A stretch of DNA of 64,000 nucleotides, taken from contig DATDPU010000118.1 of assembly GCA_035292585.1 (NCBI GenBank), forward strand, positions 10,226 to 74,225, read 5' to 3'. The position numbers and the translations under genes were made by a program. Origin of the DNA: DASSFZ01 sp035292585. GTDB lineage: Bacteria > Chloroflexota > Anaerolineae > Fen-1058. Of this stretch, positions 50,279 to 58,923 are shown in pieces (within the stretch, counting starts at the first letter, position 1; every line of letters begins with the position of its first letter). Below the pieces are notes generated by a model. It made no database searches. It was not told the DNA's origin and saw only the letters and a program-made list of their open reading frames with translations.

Positions 50279-50363
50279 CGTCGCGGTCGGCTCGAAACCA
50301 CCAACGCCCGCGGGGACGCGGGCTTAGAGCAGGATTTGACCGGTGGCTGCGTAAGGTGAGTTA
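50279..50363. repeat. R2 repeat, right-end copy
   Basis: The order CGCGGTCGGCTCG, AACGCCCGCGGGGACGCGGGCTTAGAGC, GGCTGCGTAAGGTGAGT reproduces the inside and right terminal repeat of R2 (compare 58924-59039); the left terminal repeat is not recognisable. Its end encodes the C-terminal tail of the methyltransferase gene. Confidence 0.7.
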
Positions 50364-51166
50364 GGAACCTTGCCCCGGAACAGGGTATAGGTGAAGAAGG
50401 CGTAGTAGTCAGGCAGATTCAGAACAAAATCCGGCGACCCCGGTTGACACAAACGTTGATACTCCGACCAATCCTCTGGTGATACTTCGGGCTGCTGCTC
50501 GCCCCATAGCATCTCAAACAGCGCGGTCAACGCTTGCGGAATGCCGCGACCGAGCGGAGCTTGGACGTCGCCGGCAAAGGTTCGGGCGGTTGACTCCTCC
50601 AGGCCAGCCGCATGGAACCAGCGCAACGCGCGGGTGAAGTGCGCCTCGGGTTTCTGCCTGGTGACGAAGGGGGCAAACCCCGAACAGGTCGCATTCAGCC
50701 GGGCTTCCAACAGCGGATACCCCGGCAGCAGTTGTTGTGAAGACCAACCCAGGATCGCCAAGCTGCCGCCCGGCCTGACGACTCGGGCCACTTCCCTCAG
50801 CAGTGGCAGCAGCTCTCCAGCCGGATACCCCACGCAGTCCGCGCTCCATACCCAATCGAAGGTGTGGTCGCCGAAGGGCAAGACGTTCATATCCCCTTGC
50901 CGAAACGAGATGCGCTCGGCCAACCCGGCCTTGTGCACCGTCGCTTCCGCGTGAAGGAGAAACTCAGGAGAGAGGTCGAGGCCGGTCACCTGCCCGGAAG
51001 GGCCGACTGCGTCTGCCAGCAACAAGGTCTGGAGGCCGATGCCACAACCTACATCCAGTCCCTGGCCCCCCGAAGGCAGGTGTAGCGCCTGGATCACTGA
51101 ACGGAGGGTTGGCTCGCGTAACGGATTCGATTCTGCCAGTCGCTGTATGTAGGCATCGGCGTCCAT
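50324..51166 (-). CDS. SAM-dependent methyltransferase, class I
   Basis: About 280 residues. Motif I is GLDVGCGIGLQTLLLADAVG (near residues 36-55), motif II GLDLSPEFL, motif III ADCVGYPAGELLPLLREVARVVRPGG. The C-terminal half is unrelated to UbiE and looks specific for an unknown acceptor. ATG 51166 is favoured because AAGGA is well spaced; ATG 51175 overlaps the previous stop. The last 16 residues (GKVPNSPYAATGQILL) are encoded by the R2 repeat, so the gene's own 3' end has been replaced. It is upstream of, but separate from, the RiPP-like operon. Confidence 0.85.
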   Translation of the reverse strand: MDADAYIQRLAESNPLREPTLRSVIQALHLPSGGQGLDVGCGIGLQTLLLADAVGPSGQVTGLDLSPEFLLHAEATVHKAGLAERISFRQGDMNVLPFGDHTFDWVWSADCVGYPAGELLPLLREVARVVRPGGSLAILGWSSQQLLPGYPLLEARLNATCSGFAPFVTRQKPEAHFTRALRWFHAAGLEESTARTFAGDVQAPLGRGIPQALTALFEMLWGEQQPEVSPEDWSEYQRLCQPGSPDFVLNLPDYYAFFTYTLFRGKVPNSPYAATGQILL

Positions 51167-51171
51167 CACTG

Positions 51172-51462
51172 TCATTCCTTAAACAGCCTGGCGAAACCGG
51201 AATAGGGTATTAAGGGAATGACCTCGAAAGAAATCAGTCCGTGCTCAACTAGGGGTAGCGTATTCAGAATATCCGTCGCGGCATTCACATCGGCGCATTC
51301 CAGGAGGAGTACGGCAGAGGATTGATCAGGTCGGAAATAGAGTTCGCGGAAGATGCCCGCCTGATACAGTTGCCAGACTTTGGCCGCTTCCGCTTGGAGG
51401 TAGGGCTTGAACTGTTCTGCTCGGACGCCCGGAGTTTCTTTCTCGATCGCCAGAATCTTCAT
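51172..51462 (-). CDS. Muconolactone-isomerase-like small alpha/beta-barrel protein
   Basis: 96 residues: MKILAIEKETPGVRAEQFKP, LQAEAAKVWQLYQAGIFREL, SSAVLLLECADVNAATDILN and EVIPLIPYSGFARLF. The pattern matches a ferredoxin-like dimeric family often labelled muconolactone isomerase-like or, wrongly, superoxide dismutase. The function in this subgroup is unknown. Its TGA overlaps the ATG at 51175 of the methyltransferase gene, so the pair is probably one transcript. Confidence 0.78.
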   Translation of the reverse strand: MKILAIEKETPGVRAEQFKPYLQAEAAKVWQLYQAGIFRELYFRPDQSSAVLLLECADVNAATDILNTLPLVEHGLISFEVIPLIPYSGFARLFKE

Positions 51463-51484
51463 CGCACCCCCGACGAAGTTGTTC

Positions 51485-51703
51485 CATCGGCATCGCCTCA
51501 CGCGCCCAGTTGAGCGGTTTGTCTTGAATGTCGCGCACAACGGCCTCAGCCAGCTGGACAACTTCGATTAATTTCGCCGCGCTCATCCAGTCAATCACAT
51601 CCGAGCGCAGATGCGCGTGCAAAGGTGCGGCGATGTTGCTGAAAGCCAGGCTGGGCACACCACGCCAGGCGAAGGTGGAATGAGGGTTAAGTCTTTGCCC
51701 CAT
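51485..51703 (-). pseudogene. M28 peptidase C-terminal remnant
   Basis: The minus frame reads HSTFAWRGVPSLAFSNIAAP, LHAHLRSDVIDWMSAAKLIE and VVQLAEAVVRDIQDKPLNW. 'DH.PFA.RGIP.L......H...D..D.I....L.E...L....' is the C-terminal zinc-site region of M28 aminopeptidases. Only about 70 codons remain, without the N-terminal PA-linked or catalytic part, and the frame runs on into the next gene without its own stop. From here to 52051 I see no further gene. Confidence 0.6.
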
Positions 51704-52051
51704 GCACCTTCATGGGGTGAGGCATGAGGAAATTAGCCAGATGGATGTCGCGCCAATCGCGCTAAACGCAGGCTCAGGGCGATACAAGTCAATTCCAAAT
51801 TACGACTTCCGGCAGATGACAAATATACCACAATGCCAGAAACTGGACGCAGTTGCCGAGGAAATCCATCATGACTCGCGCGCATCGCATTTCAGTTCGA
51901 CTCTGGCGCTGGCTGCACCGGCTCAACCCCTGTTTGTCTTCTTTATTGAGGATTAAGATCACTTCTCGACTGCTTGGATTTTGAGACATAATTGGACAAA
52001 CCATTCAGATCGGTTTTATTCTCTGGCAAGAGCCACACGAAAGGAGTACTC

Positions 52052-52543
52052 ATGTCCAAGATTGATACCCTCGTGCACGACTTCCTCGCGCAGAAAAAGA
52101 TCGCCGTGGTCGGTGTATCGGACAAGCGCGAGACGGGCTGCAACCTGGGCTACCGTAAGTTCAAGCTGGCGGGCTATACCGTTGCCGCAGTCAATCCACG
52201 GCTGACGACCTTTGAGGGTGATCCATGCTATCCGGACCTGAAAGCGATTCCCGACCAGCCGGAGGCGGTGTTCATTCTCGCCAATCCCAAAATCACCGAG
52301 CAGATCGTCCAGCAGTGCGTTGATCTCGGCATCAAGCACGTCTGGATGCACTGCTTGATGGGAACCAAGCCCGGTTTGGCGGCGGGCATGACCAGCGTCT
52401 CGCCAGACGCGGTGCGGATGTGCCGCGACAACGGCATCGCGGTGATTCCGGGTACCTGTCCGAATCAATTTCTGAAGCCGGATTTCGGTCACGCCCTGAT
52501 GCGGATGATGTTTCGCACGCTCGGTTTTCTGCGTGTCAGCTAG
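52052..52543 (+). CDS. CoA-binding protein (YccU family)
   Basis: 163 residues from ATG 52052, with AAAGGAGT upstream. A Rossmann fold opens with KKIAVVGVSDKRETGCNLGYRKFKLAGYTVAAVNPRL (residues 13-48) and continues with AVFILANPKITEQIVQQCVDLGIKHVWMH. These match the CoA-binding domain family related to the succinyl-CoA synthetase alpha subunit. The final CPNQFLKPDFGH and Arg-rich tail are subgroup-specific. Role unknown. Confidence 0.88.
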   Translation: MSKIDTLVHDFLAQKKIAVVGVSDKRETGCNLGYRKFKLAGYTVAAVNPRLTTFEGDPCYPDLKAIPDQPEAVFILANPKITEQIVQQCVDLGIKHVWMHCLMGTKPGLAAGMTSVSPDAVRMCRDNGIAVIPGTCPNQFLKPDFGHALMRMMFRTLGFLRVS

Positions 52544-52602
52544 CCGGCGGTCACTCCCAGCCGGGACTTGACCCACTATCCTTTATCTCAGGACAACCTC
52601 GT

Positions 52603-53220
52603 ATGAAGAGAATCCTTGTGGCCTACGCTACAATGGCCGGTTCGACCGTCGAAGTCGCCCGGGCAGTGGGTGAGGAGCTTGCCAAGAGCGATGTGCAGGT
52701 GGATGTGCTGCCCCTCCGCGAGGTCAAGAGCCTCGAGGCCTATGATGGCGTAGTGGTCGGAGGCCCCATGATCATGGGCTGGCACCGCGCCGCTTTAGGC
52801 TTCCTCAAGAGACATCGGGCGGCGTTGCAGCGTATCCCACTAGCGGTGTTTGTCATGGCGATGAGCCTGACGCGGACCAGCGAGACGAGCGTGGACGGCG
52901 TGCCGGTTGAGGTGGACGAACAATTGCCCAAACCACCCGCGACAGAAGGCCGCCTGAGTTTTAGAGAACGCTATGCCCGGCTTGCGAACTACGTTCAACC
53001 CATTCTCCGGGCAACCCGTCCGGTCAAACCCGTGAAGATTGGGGTGTTCGGTGGCCGGCTGGAATATGGCCGTTTGAAGTGGTGGGCTGTGTTGTTCGTG
53101 ATGCTGATCGTGCAAGCTCCCGCTGGAGACCGGCGCAATTGGACGGCGATCCGGTCATGGGCGGCAGGGCTGCCGGCGGCGCTCCACATTGAGGCGCCCA
53201 AATTCGAGCGCCTGGGTTGA
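52603..53220 (+). CDS. Flavodoxin domain protein (HemG-like)
   Basis: 205 residues from ATG 52603. MKRILVAYATMAGSTVEVARAVGEEL is the FMN phosphate-binding loop (T/S-x-T/S-G-x-T), followed by YDGVVVGGPMIMGWHRAALGFLKRH near residues 47-68 and VKIGVFGGRLEYGRL near residue 142. The family includes menaquinone-dependent protoporphyrinogen oxidase HemG and general flavodoxins. A terminator follows. No haem genes are adjacent. Confidence 0.85.
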   Translation: MKRILVAYATMAGSTVEVARAVGEELAKSDVQVDVLPLREVKSLEAYDGVVVGGPMIMGWHRAALGFLKRHRAALQRIPLAVFVMAMSLTRTSETSVDGVPVEVDEQLPKPPATEGRLSFRERYARLANYVQPILRATRPVKPVKIGVFGGRLEYGRLKWWAVLFVMLIVQAPAGDRRNWTAIRSWAAGLPAALHIEAPKFERLG

Positions 53221-53269
53221 AGGGTGTGGCGGCATTGGGTTCATCCTGGTGATCCTCGCCTGACGAGCA

Positions 53270-53319
53270 AAAAGCCGCTTCATCGGCCAACCCTAATGGC
53301 CCAAAGAGCGGCTTTTTTG
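53270..53319 (+). terminator. Rho-independent terminator after the flavodoxin gene
   Basis: AAAAAGCCGCT and AGCGGCTTTTTT form the stem around a loop that itself holds a GGCC-AACCCTAAT-GGCC hairpin. The A/T flanks make it usable in both directions, also for the tRNA gene on the minus strand. Confidence 0.85.
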
Positions 53320-53394
53320 TCGGGGCGGTGGGATTTGAACCCACGACCCCTACAACCCCATTGTAGTGCGCTAGCCGGACTGCGCTACGCCCCG
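53320..53394 (-). tRNA. tRNA-Pro (anticodon GGG)
   Basis: The minus strand folds as a full cloverleaf: acceptor CGGGGCG paired with CGCCCCG and discriminator A, D-arm GCGCAGTCCGGCTAGCGC, anticodon stem CTACA/TGTAG around loop ATGGGGT (anticodon GGG, reading CCC), and T-arm GTGGGTTCAAATCCCAC. CCA is not encoded. It is the only tRNA in the window. Confidence 0.96.
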
Positions 53395-53427
53395 ATCCAC
53401 TAACCAACCATCCAACCTACGCGCCGC

Positions 53428-53456
53428 ATTATAGCAGACGCATACCCGATTGACAA
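53428..53456 (-). promoter_or_regulatory. Promoter of the tRNA-Pro gene
   Basis: On the minus strand TTGTCA (53451-53456), a 17-base spacer and TATAAT (53428-53433), ending 33 bases before the mature tRNA 5' end. A near-consensus sigma-70-type promoter. Confidence 0.8.
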
Positions 53457-53476
53457 GGGCGCCATCCAGCTCCACC

Positions 53477-54322
53477 TTACATTTCTACCTCGCGTTGCAA
53501 CACACCCTTCACCACTAGCAGCGCCAGAAACGACAGTCCGATCAAGATGACCGACAGCGTGAGCGCGACGTCCAGATCGAGCTCGAAGCCAAGATAGATC
53601 GCCAACGGCATGGTCTGCGTGCGCCCCGGATAATTGCCCGCAAAGATAATCGTCGCGCCGAACTCGCCCAACGCTCGCGCCCACGTCATGGCGCTCCCCC
53701 CCAGCATCGCGCTCCACGCCAGCGGCATCGTCATGTGCCGGAATACCTGCCAGCTATTTGCGCCGTCCATCGCCGCCGACTGATAGATTTCGGCGTCGAC
53801 GCTGGCGAAGCCCAGGGTAGCTGCCTTGATGTAGAACGGCGCGGCGACGAACGTCTGCGCCAACACGACTGCGATCGGCGTGAAGGCGACGCGGATACCT
53901 AACCCATCCAGCATTCCGCCCAGCAGCCCATTCCGCCCGAAAGCCATCAACAACGCGATCCCGGCGACGGACGGCGGCAATACGGTCGGCAGATCGATCA
54001 GCGTATCGATCGCGCGCCGGAAGCGCAACCGGCGGCGCGCCAACACCTGCGCCAGCGGCGTGCCAAACACAAGCGTTAATCCGGTCGCGATCAGCGTCGT
54101 GCTCAGGCTTAAGGTCACCGCCTGCCGGACTTGTAGATCGCCCAGGTTCGCCAGCAACCGATCAAATGGGGCGCGCAGCAGTAACGCCGCCACCGGCAGA
54201 ATCAAGAACCCCAACAGCGGCAGACTGAGCATCCGCCACGCATCGAGCGGCCTGCGCGGCGCAGGCTTGTGCCGGGGGATGCGCGTTCGTTCGATGTTCG
54301 AGTCGGAGATAGCTTCACCCAT
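53477..54322 (-). CDS. modB: Molybdate ABC transporter permease
   Basis: 281 residues with about five or six helices. ModB/CysT-type features include LIDLPTVLPPSVAGIALLMAFGRNGLLG, the EAA-like loop EIYQSAAMDGANSWQVFRHMTMPLAWS, and TWARALGEFGATIIFAGNYPGRTQTMPLAIY, which is strongly ModB-like. It follows modA on the same strand with a 39-base gap. No modC ATPase gene is nearby, so a shared or distant ATPase must be used. Confidence 0.92.
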   Translation of the reverse strand: MGEAISDSNIERTRIPRHKPAPRRPLDAWRMLSLPLLGFLILPVAALLLRAPFDRLLANLGDLQVRQAVTLSLSTTLIATGLTLVFGTPLAQVLARRRLRFRRAIDTLIDLPTVLPPSVAGIALLMAFGRNGLLGGMLDGLGIRVAFTPIAVVLAQTFVAAPFYIKAATLGFASVDAEIYQSAAMDGANSWQVFRHMTMPLAWSAMLGGSAMTWARALGEFGATIIFAGNYPGRTQTMPLAIYLGFELDLDVALTLSVILIGLSFLALLVVKGVLQREVEM

Positions 54323-54361
54323 GCTGCGTTGCGCGTGACAGAGCGTCGCAATCTGCGCCGA

Positions 54362-55168
54362 TCACTTCGTCACACTGATAAAACCATACTGCGTCAACAC
54401 CGCCTGACCCAGCGGGGAGAGCGCCAGAGTGATGAAGGCAGCCGCCAGGTCGGGATGGGCGCTGTCGCCGATCGCGGCGATCGGATAGCTGGCAACCGTA
54501 TTCAGCGGATCGGGGATGTCGATCCGGCCAACCTGGTCCGCGTTCGCGCCGCTGCTGTCGCTCGTGTACACGATCCCGGCATCGGCCTCGCCCAGCATGA
54601 CCTTGCTCAACACCGATCGGACATTCTCTTCGTAAGATACGACATTCTTCAATACATCGTCCTTGAACGTTGCGCCGAAGGCGGCAGCTTGCGCGGCCTT
54701 ATCCAGAAAATCCAGCGCATACTGCCCGGCCGGCACTTCTTTGGCCGCCAACACCAGCTTCAAGTCCGGCTGCGCCAGGTCCTTCAACTCAACCAAACCG
54801 GCCGGGTTATCTTCGGGATAGATCACGACCAATCGATTGCGCACAAACGCTTGCGGTGCGCCGCTGACCACGCGCCCGCTTTCGATGGCAACCGCCATCT
54901 GTTGACTGTTGGCGCTGGCGAATACATCAGCCGGCGCGCCCGCGCTCAACTGCTGCGCGAGCTGTTGCGAGCCGGCGAAGTTGAAGATCACCGTAACCCC
55001 TGGATGCTCCGCTTCAAAGCGTTGACCGAGCTCGGTGAATGCCTCGGTCAACGAGGCCGCGGCAAAAACCACCAGTTCGGTGGATTCATTCACCGCAGGC
55101 GCTGCGCTGCATCCAGCGAACCAGATCAGCGCGGCGAGCGGCAACCGAGACAGTCTTTTCAGGCGCAC
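54362..55168 (-). CDS. modA: Molybdate-binding protein
   Basis: 268 residues starting at GTG. The signal peptide ends AALIWFAGCSAAP, a lipobox. The mature protein has LVVFAAASLTEAFTELGQRFEAEHPGV, FNFAGSQQLAQQLSAGAPADVFASAN and GEADAGIVYTSDS, the oxyanion-binding and family motifs of ModA. It captures molybdate or tungstate for ModB. It is preceded by its own promoter; no Mo-cofactor riboswitch was recognised in the leader. Confidence 0.95.
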   Translation of the reverse strand: MRLKRLSRLPLAALIWFAGCSAAPAVNESTELVVFAAASLTEAFTELGQRFEAEHPGVTVIFNFAGSQQLAQQLSAGAPADVFASANSQQMAVAIESGRVVSGAPQAFVRNRLVVIYPEDNPAGLVELKDLAQPDLKLVLAAKEVPAGQYALDFLDKAAQAAAFGATFKDDVLKNVVSYEENVRSVLSKVMLGEADAGIVYTSDSSGANADQVGRIDIPDPLNTVASYPIAAIGDSAHPDLAAAFITLALSPLGQAVLTQYGFISVTK

Positions 55169-55234
55169 GGCAAGTACCTTGCGGTGAATCGAGCCTGCAC
55201 AGGCTGTAAAGTGGGATATAAAGGCGCTCGGTGA

Positions 55235-55263
55235 ATATAACAGGCTTCGCCATGCCCTGTCAA
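55235..55263 (-). promoter_or_regulatory. Promoter of modAB
   Basis: On the minus strand TTGACA (55258-55263), 17 bases, then TTATAT (55235-55240). It lies 67 bases before the modA GTG. The remaining intergenic sequence to 55601 contains no gene that I can support. Confidence 0.7.
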
Positions 55264-55601
55264 ACCGCTGAGGCTGTTGGCTATTGGTTGTCTCGCGCCT
55301 TGAAGCAGTACTGACGGATCATCCGCGACAAATACTGGTATAATCGGGGCCAAGCCCCGGACGATGTACGCCGATGAAAACCACCCTGAACACCCGCCGG
55401 ATTGCGCAGCACGGGCCGCTGCCGCTATACGTTCGGCTCGCGCACGCTGAACGCCAGGCTCCGGCTGCGCCATTGGCCGATCCGCGACACGACCACCTAG
55501 CGAATCGTGCGCCGATCGCCGCCGGCCGAGACCCCTCGCTGCGCTCGGGGTGACGACCGTAGGGTTACTTAGGCCACAGTGTACTAGCGGAGGATCAGGA
55601 C

Positions 55602-57080
55602 GTGTACCAATCTGAACGCCGCGCGACTACAGCTCGTCGTCTGCGGGTGTGGGGCATGCTCCTCGTCGCGCTCTACGTGATCGTGCAGTTCGCCGCGTTT
55701 CGCGCTTCGCTCAACCGTATCCCCGTCACCTGGACGGTCGCCGGCGAGCCATTCCCCGATCAAGCGATCGATGAGGTCGTTGCGCGCATCCAGACGGCCT
55801 TCGACACACCGGTGGTGCTGTACTACTACGACGAGATGCGCGCGCTGCCGCCGGAGGCGGTCGATTTTAAGTTCGACGCCACGGCCACGGCGGCCGCGCT
55901 GCGGCGCGAGCGCGAGCAGTTCGCCACCACCGGCAATTTCCTGCGCCGCTTGATCTTCCAACCGCCCGCGCCGCGCGCGGCGCCGATCGTCGCCGAGTAT
56001 TCTCAAGAAAAAATTCGGCTGAAGCTGTCGGAGATGGCGCTGGCCTTCGACAAACCCGCGCAACCGCCCGCTCCCAACTTGAGCACAATGACGCTGTCGC
56101 CCGGCCAGTCCGGCTACCTGCTCGACATCGCCGCTTCGGTCAAGCCCGTCGCCGATGCGCTCACTTCCATCCGCCATCGCGAGGTCGAGCTGATCGTCGA
56201 TCCGCAGTCCGCGCCCGCGCCCTCAATCGATCAGCTGCGCGAGCTGATGCAGGAGCGTCTCAAGGGCTTCACCGGCAATGCCAGCGTGTTCTTCAAAGAC
56301 CTCCGATCCGGCGATGAGGTTCTGATCAATACCGAGGTGGCCTACTCAGGCATGAGCCTGATGAAGATTCCGATCATGACCGAGACCTACCGCCAGTTCA
56401 ACCAGCCGCCGGATGTCGAGACGCTGCGCCTGCTGACCGAGACGTTGGGATCGGAGAGCGGCAACTTCACCGCCAATTTGCTGTTGCGCCAGCTCGGCGA
56501 GGGCGATGCGTTCGTCGGGGTCGATCGCCTGACGTCCTCGCTGCGCTACCTGGGCCTGACGGATACCTTCATGGCGACGCCCTACGATCAGGAGAATGTC
56601 GCGCCGCCGAATATCGTCACCCCCGCCAATGCGCGCACCGATGTGTGGGCCAATCCCGATCCGTACATGCAGACCACGCCGGGCAACATCGGGCTGTTGC
56701 TGGAGATGATTTATCAGTGCAGCCAGGGCGGCGGCGCGCTGCTGGTGGCCTATCCCGGAGCGTTTACGCCGGACGAATGCCGGCAGATGCTGGATATCAT
56801 GCAGGCCAACGTCATCACCGACGCCGAAGGCATCCCGACCCTGCTGCGCGGCGGCTTACCGGAAGGCACCCCTTTCGCGCACAAGCACGGTTGGGATTTC
56901 GATACGCGCGCCGATGCCTCGATCGCCTTCACCTCCGGCGGCGATTTCGTGCTGGTCGTGTTCTTGAATACGCCGCAAGTGTGGGTCGAATGGGACGTGG
57001 CCAACAGCGTCATGGTCGATCTGGCGCGCGCCGGGTACAATTACTTCAACCCGGTCACGGCCGGCGCGCAACCCCCGTAA
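55602..57080 (+). CDS. Class A beta-lactamase-fold serine hydrolase, membrane-anchored
   Basis: 492 residues from GTG 55602, with CGGAGGA upstream. An N-terminal helix (VWGMLLVALYVIVQFAAF) anchors the protein outside. Residues 50-210 resemble peptidoglycan-binding/VanW-associated beta domains. The C-terminal domain has GMSLMKIPIM (S-x-x-K), GSESGNFTANLLL (S-x-N) and AHKHGWD, where KHG stands in place of the K-T/S-G triad. The DD-peptidase or beta-lactamase fold is clear; with KHG and fusion to a wall-binding region, a peptidoglycan or peptide hydrolase seems likelier than a drug-resistance enzyme. Confidence 0.78.
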   Translation: MYQSERRATTARRLRVWGMLLVALYVIVQFAAFRASLNRIPVTWTVAGEPFPDQAIDEVVARIQTAFDTPVVLYYYDEMRALPPEAVDFKFDATATAAALRREREQFATTGNFLRRLIFQPPAPRAAPIVAEYSQEKIRLKLSEMALAFDKPAQPPAPNLSTMTLSPGQSGYLLDIAASVKPVADALTSIRHREVELIVDPQSAPAPSIDQLRELMQERLKGFTGNASVFFKDLRSGDEVLINTEVAYSGMSLMKIPIMTETYRQFNQPPDVETLRLLTETLGSESGNFTANLLLRQLGEGDAFVGVDRLTSSLRYLGLTDTFMATPYDQENVAPPNIVTPANARTDVWANPDPYMQTTPGNIGLLLEMIYQCSQGGGALLVAYPGAFTPDECRQMLDIMQANVITDAEGIPTLLRGGLPEGTPFAHKHGWDFDTRADASIAFTSGGDFVLVVFLNTPQVWVEWDVANSVMVDLARAGYNYFNPVTAGAQPP

Positions 57081-57279
57081 AGCGAGAGAGCAAGAGAGCC
57101 ATGGATAGTCTGTTCCACCCACCCCGTTAACTCGGCACCGGACGCCGGTCGCCGGTAACGACCCGGCGCGTTCGCGCCCCTCCGCCGCTTATCTCAGATG
57201 AGCCTTGCGCCACTCCCGCCAGGGATTGCGCCAGGCAATTCGCGTTCGTTTCCGATCATTCTGAGATAAGGGGCAAATC

Positions 57280-58515
57280 GTGTTCAACTCACTTCCCAAA
57301 CGTCCAGCCTTGCGTGCGCTGCGCGCCAGCCGCCGCGCCTGGTTCTTCAGCCTGACCCTCCTCCTCATCGAATTTCTCGACGAGCTGGTCTTCGGCATCG
57401 AGGGCGCCGTGCTGCCCACCCTTCGCACCGAGCTCGCGCTGACCTATGCGCAGATCGGCGTTCTGTTCAGCGTACCCCAGATCATCGGCAACGTGATCGA
57501 ACCGGCGCTCGGCATCCTGGGCGATGTGTGGAAACGCAAAGCCCTGATCGTCGGGGGCGGGTTGCTGTTTACGCTCGCCTTGCTGCTGATCGCGATCGGC
57601 CAGGGCTTCCTTGCGCTGCTGCTGGCCTTCGTGATTTTCAGCCCCGCCAGCGGCGCGTTCGTCAGTTTGTCGCAGGCTACGCTGATGGACCTCAACCCCA
57701 CCCGCCATGAACCGCTGATGGCGCGTTGGACGTTGTTCGGATCGGTGGGCGTGGTGGCCGGGCCGTTGCTGGTTTCAGGCGCGCTCGCGCTGAATTTGAG
57801 CTGGCGCGGGTTATTCGCCGGACTGGCGCTGCTCACCTTGCTCCTGGTCTGGATCGTGTGGCGGCAATCGCGATTCAACGGACAACCCACCGGCGAGACG
57901 ACAGGGATCCGCGCGGCGATCGGCCTGGCGCTGCGCGCGTTGCGGAAGCGAAACGTGCTGCGCTGGCTGGCGCTACTTGAGTCTGCCGACCTGCTGCTCG
58001 ACATCTTCCTCGGCTTCATCGCGCTGTACTTCGTCGACGTCGTGCGCGTGTCGGAAGCGCAAGCCGCGATCGCCGTGGCGGTCTGGTCAACCGCCAGCCT
58101 GATCGGCGATGCGCTGATCATCCCGCTGCTGGCGCGCGTGCAAGGATTGGTCTATCTGCGCTGGAGCGCCGCCGTCACGCTCATCTTGTACGGCGCGTTC
58201 TTGTTTGCGCCGGATGTGACCACGAAACTCATCTTACTGGCCGGCCTGGGTCTCAGCGTATCGGGCTGGTACGCGATCTTGAAGGGGCAACTGTATTCGT
58301 CCCTGCCGGGTCAATCGGGCATCAGTATGGCGATCTCATCGCTGGCCGGAACAGTGGCCGGTTTCATCCCGATCGGGTTGGGGCTGGTCGCGGAGCGCTT
58401 CGGCCTGCCGTGGGCGATGGCACTGTTGGCAATCGGGCCGATCAGCTTGCTCGTGGGTCTGCCGCGCCAGCCGGCGCCAGCCGAATTGGATCGCGTAGAG
58501 GTACGGCAAGAATAA
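57280..58515 (+). CDS. MFS transporter
   Basis: 411 residues from GTG 57280, with 12 predicted helices. The first half has LALTYAQIGVLFSVPQIIGNVIEPALGILGDVWKRKALIVGG, in which GDVWKRK is the MFS loop 2-3 motif. The second half begins around LRWLALLESADLLLDIFLGFIALYFVDVV. Substrate is unknown; the pattern resembles sugar or drug efflux members. A CTTATCTCAGA / TCTGAGATAAG inverted pair lies at 57190-57275 just upstream. Confidence 0.85.
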   Translation: MFNSLPKRPALRALRASRRAWFFSLTLLLIEFLDELVFGIEGAVLPTLRTELALTYAQIGVLFSVPQIIGNVIEPALGILGDVWKRKALIVGGGLLFTLALLLIAIGQGFLALLLAFVIFSPASGAFVSLSQATLMDLNPTRHEPLMARWTLFGSVGVVAGPLLVSGALALNLSWRGLFAGLALLTLLLVWIVWRQSRFNGQPTGETTGIRAAIGLALRALRKRNVLRWLALLESADLLLDIFLGFIALYFVDVVRVSEAQAAIAVAVWSTASLIGDALIIPLLARVQGLVYLRWSAAVTLILYGAFLFAPDVTTKLILLAGLGLSVSGWYAILKGQLYSSLPGQSGISMAISSLAGTVAGFIPIGLGLVAERFGLPWAMALLAIGPISLLVGLPRQPAPAELDRVEVRQE

Positions 58516-58589
58516 CGCGGCTATTCAGCGACAGAAGTTTTCTTTGCCAAAACTGCCCGTGAGGAACCCCTGCGCGTTGTCAAAAACCA

Positions 58590-58617
58590 TTGACGCATTT
58601 GTGATTCATGTTACACT
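58590..58617 (+). promoter_or_regulatory. Orphan promoter before the repeat cluster
   Basis: TTGACG (58590-58595), 16 bases, TACACT (58612-58617). It now points into R1 and R2 repeats and a short gene fragment, so it may be the promoter of a gene destroyed by those insertions. Confidence 0.4.
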
Positions 58618-58651
58618 GTAGGCGGCGATGGTAAGGAGCATGTCGTCCTGC

Positions 58652-58849
58652 TGGTCAGTCCAGTTGATTTTGATGGGTAGCCCAGGGCCTTGTGCCCGTC
58701 CAACGCCCACAAGCCCGATCGACGCGGTGAGGCGCACGTCGATTGCCCGTAGCCTAGGGCCTTGTGCCCGCCGAAGGCGCCCACAACCCCACACGGGGGC
58801 GCAAGCAGGGGGCTATGCTACGGCCCATCGCTTTCAAGTGGACTGACCA
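58652..58849. repeat. R1 inverted-repeat element with internal duplication
   Basis: Perfect 11-bp termini TGGTCAGTCCA (58652) and TGGACTGACCA (ending 58849) bound 198 bp. The 'AGGGCCTTGTGCCCG' unit occurs twice inside, at about 58682 and 58757, so this copy has a tandem duplication of the left core compared with 9550-9706. Confidence 0.8.
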
Positions 58850-58923
58850 CTACGCTGTGTTCCTCGACACCGTGAGATTCATAAGGAAACCCGCCGCGCT
58901 TGTGTATCTGCCGGTAGTGATGA
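58850..58923 (+). pseudogene. 3' scrap of an exported-protein gene with a YLPVVMN motif
   Basis: Between two repeat elements a frame reads AVFLDTVRFIRKPAALVYLP and VVMN before entering the R2 element. 'VYLPVVMN' is the end motif of many exported Chloroflexota proteins (compare YLPLVMRQ at 15222-16859 and YLPSVTKNR at the end of 60923-63529). Only about 24 codons remain. Confidence 0.45.

Noticed and set aside
55169..55260. Molybdenum-cofactor riboswitch in the modA leader
   Set aside because: The leader is only about 60 bases and I could not recognise the conserved Moco motif elements.
55375..55560. Small plus-strand frame beginning MKTTLNTRRIAQHG
   Set aside because: No Shine-Dalgarno, no recognisable domain, and the more protein-like stretches switch frame; at most a decayed fragment.
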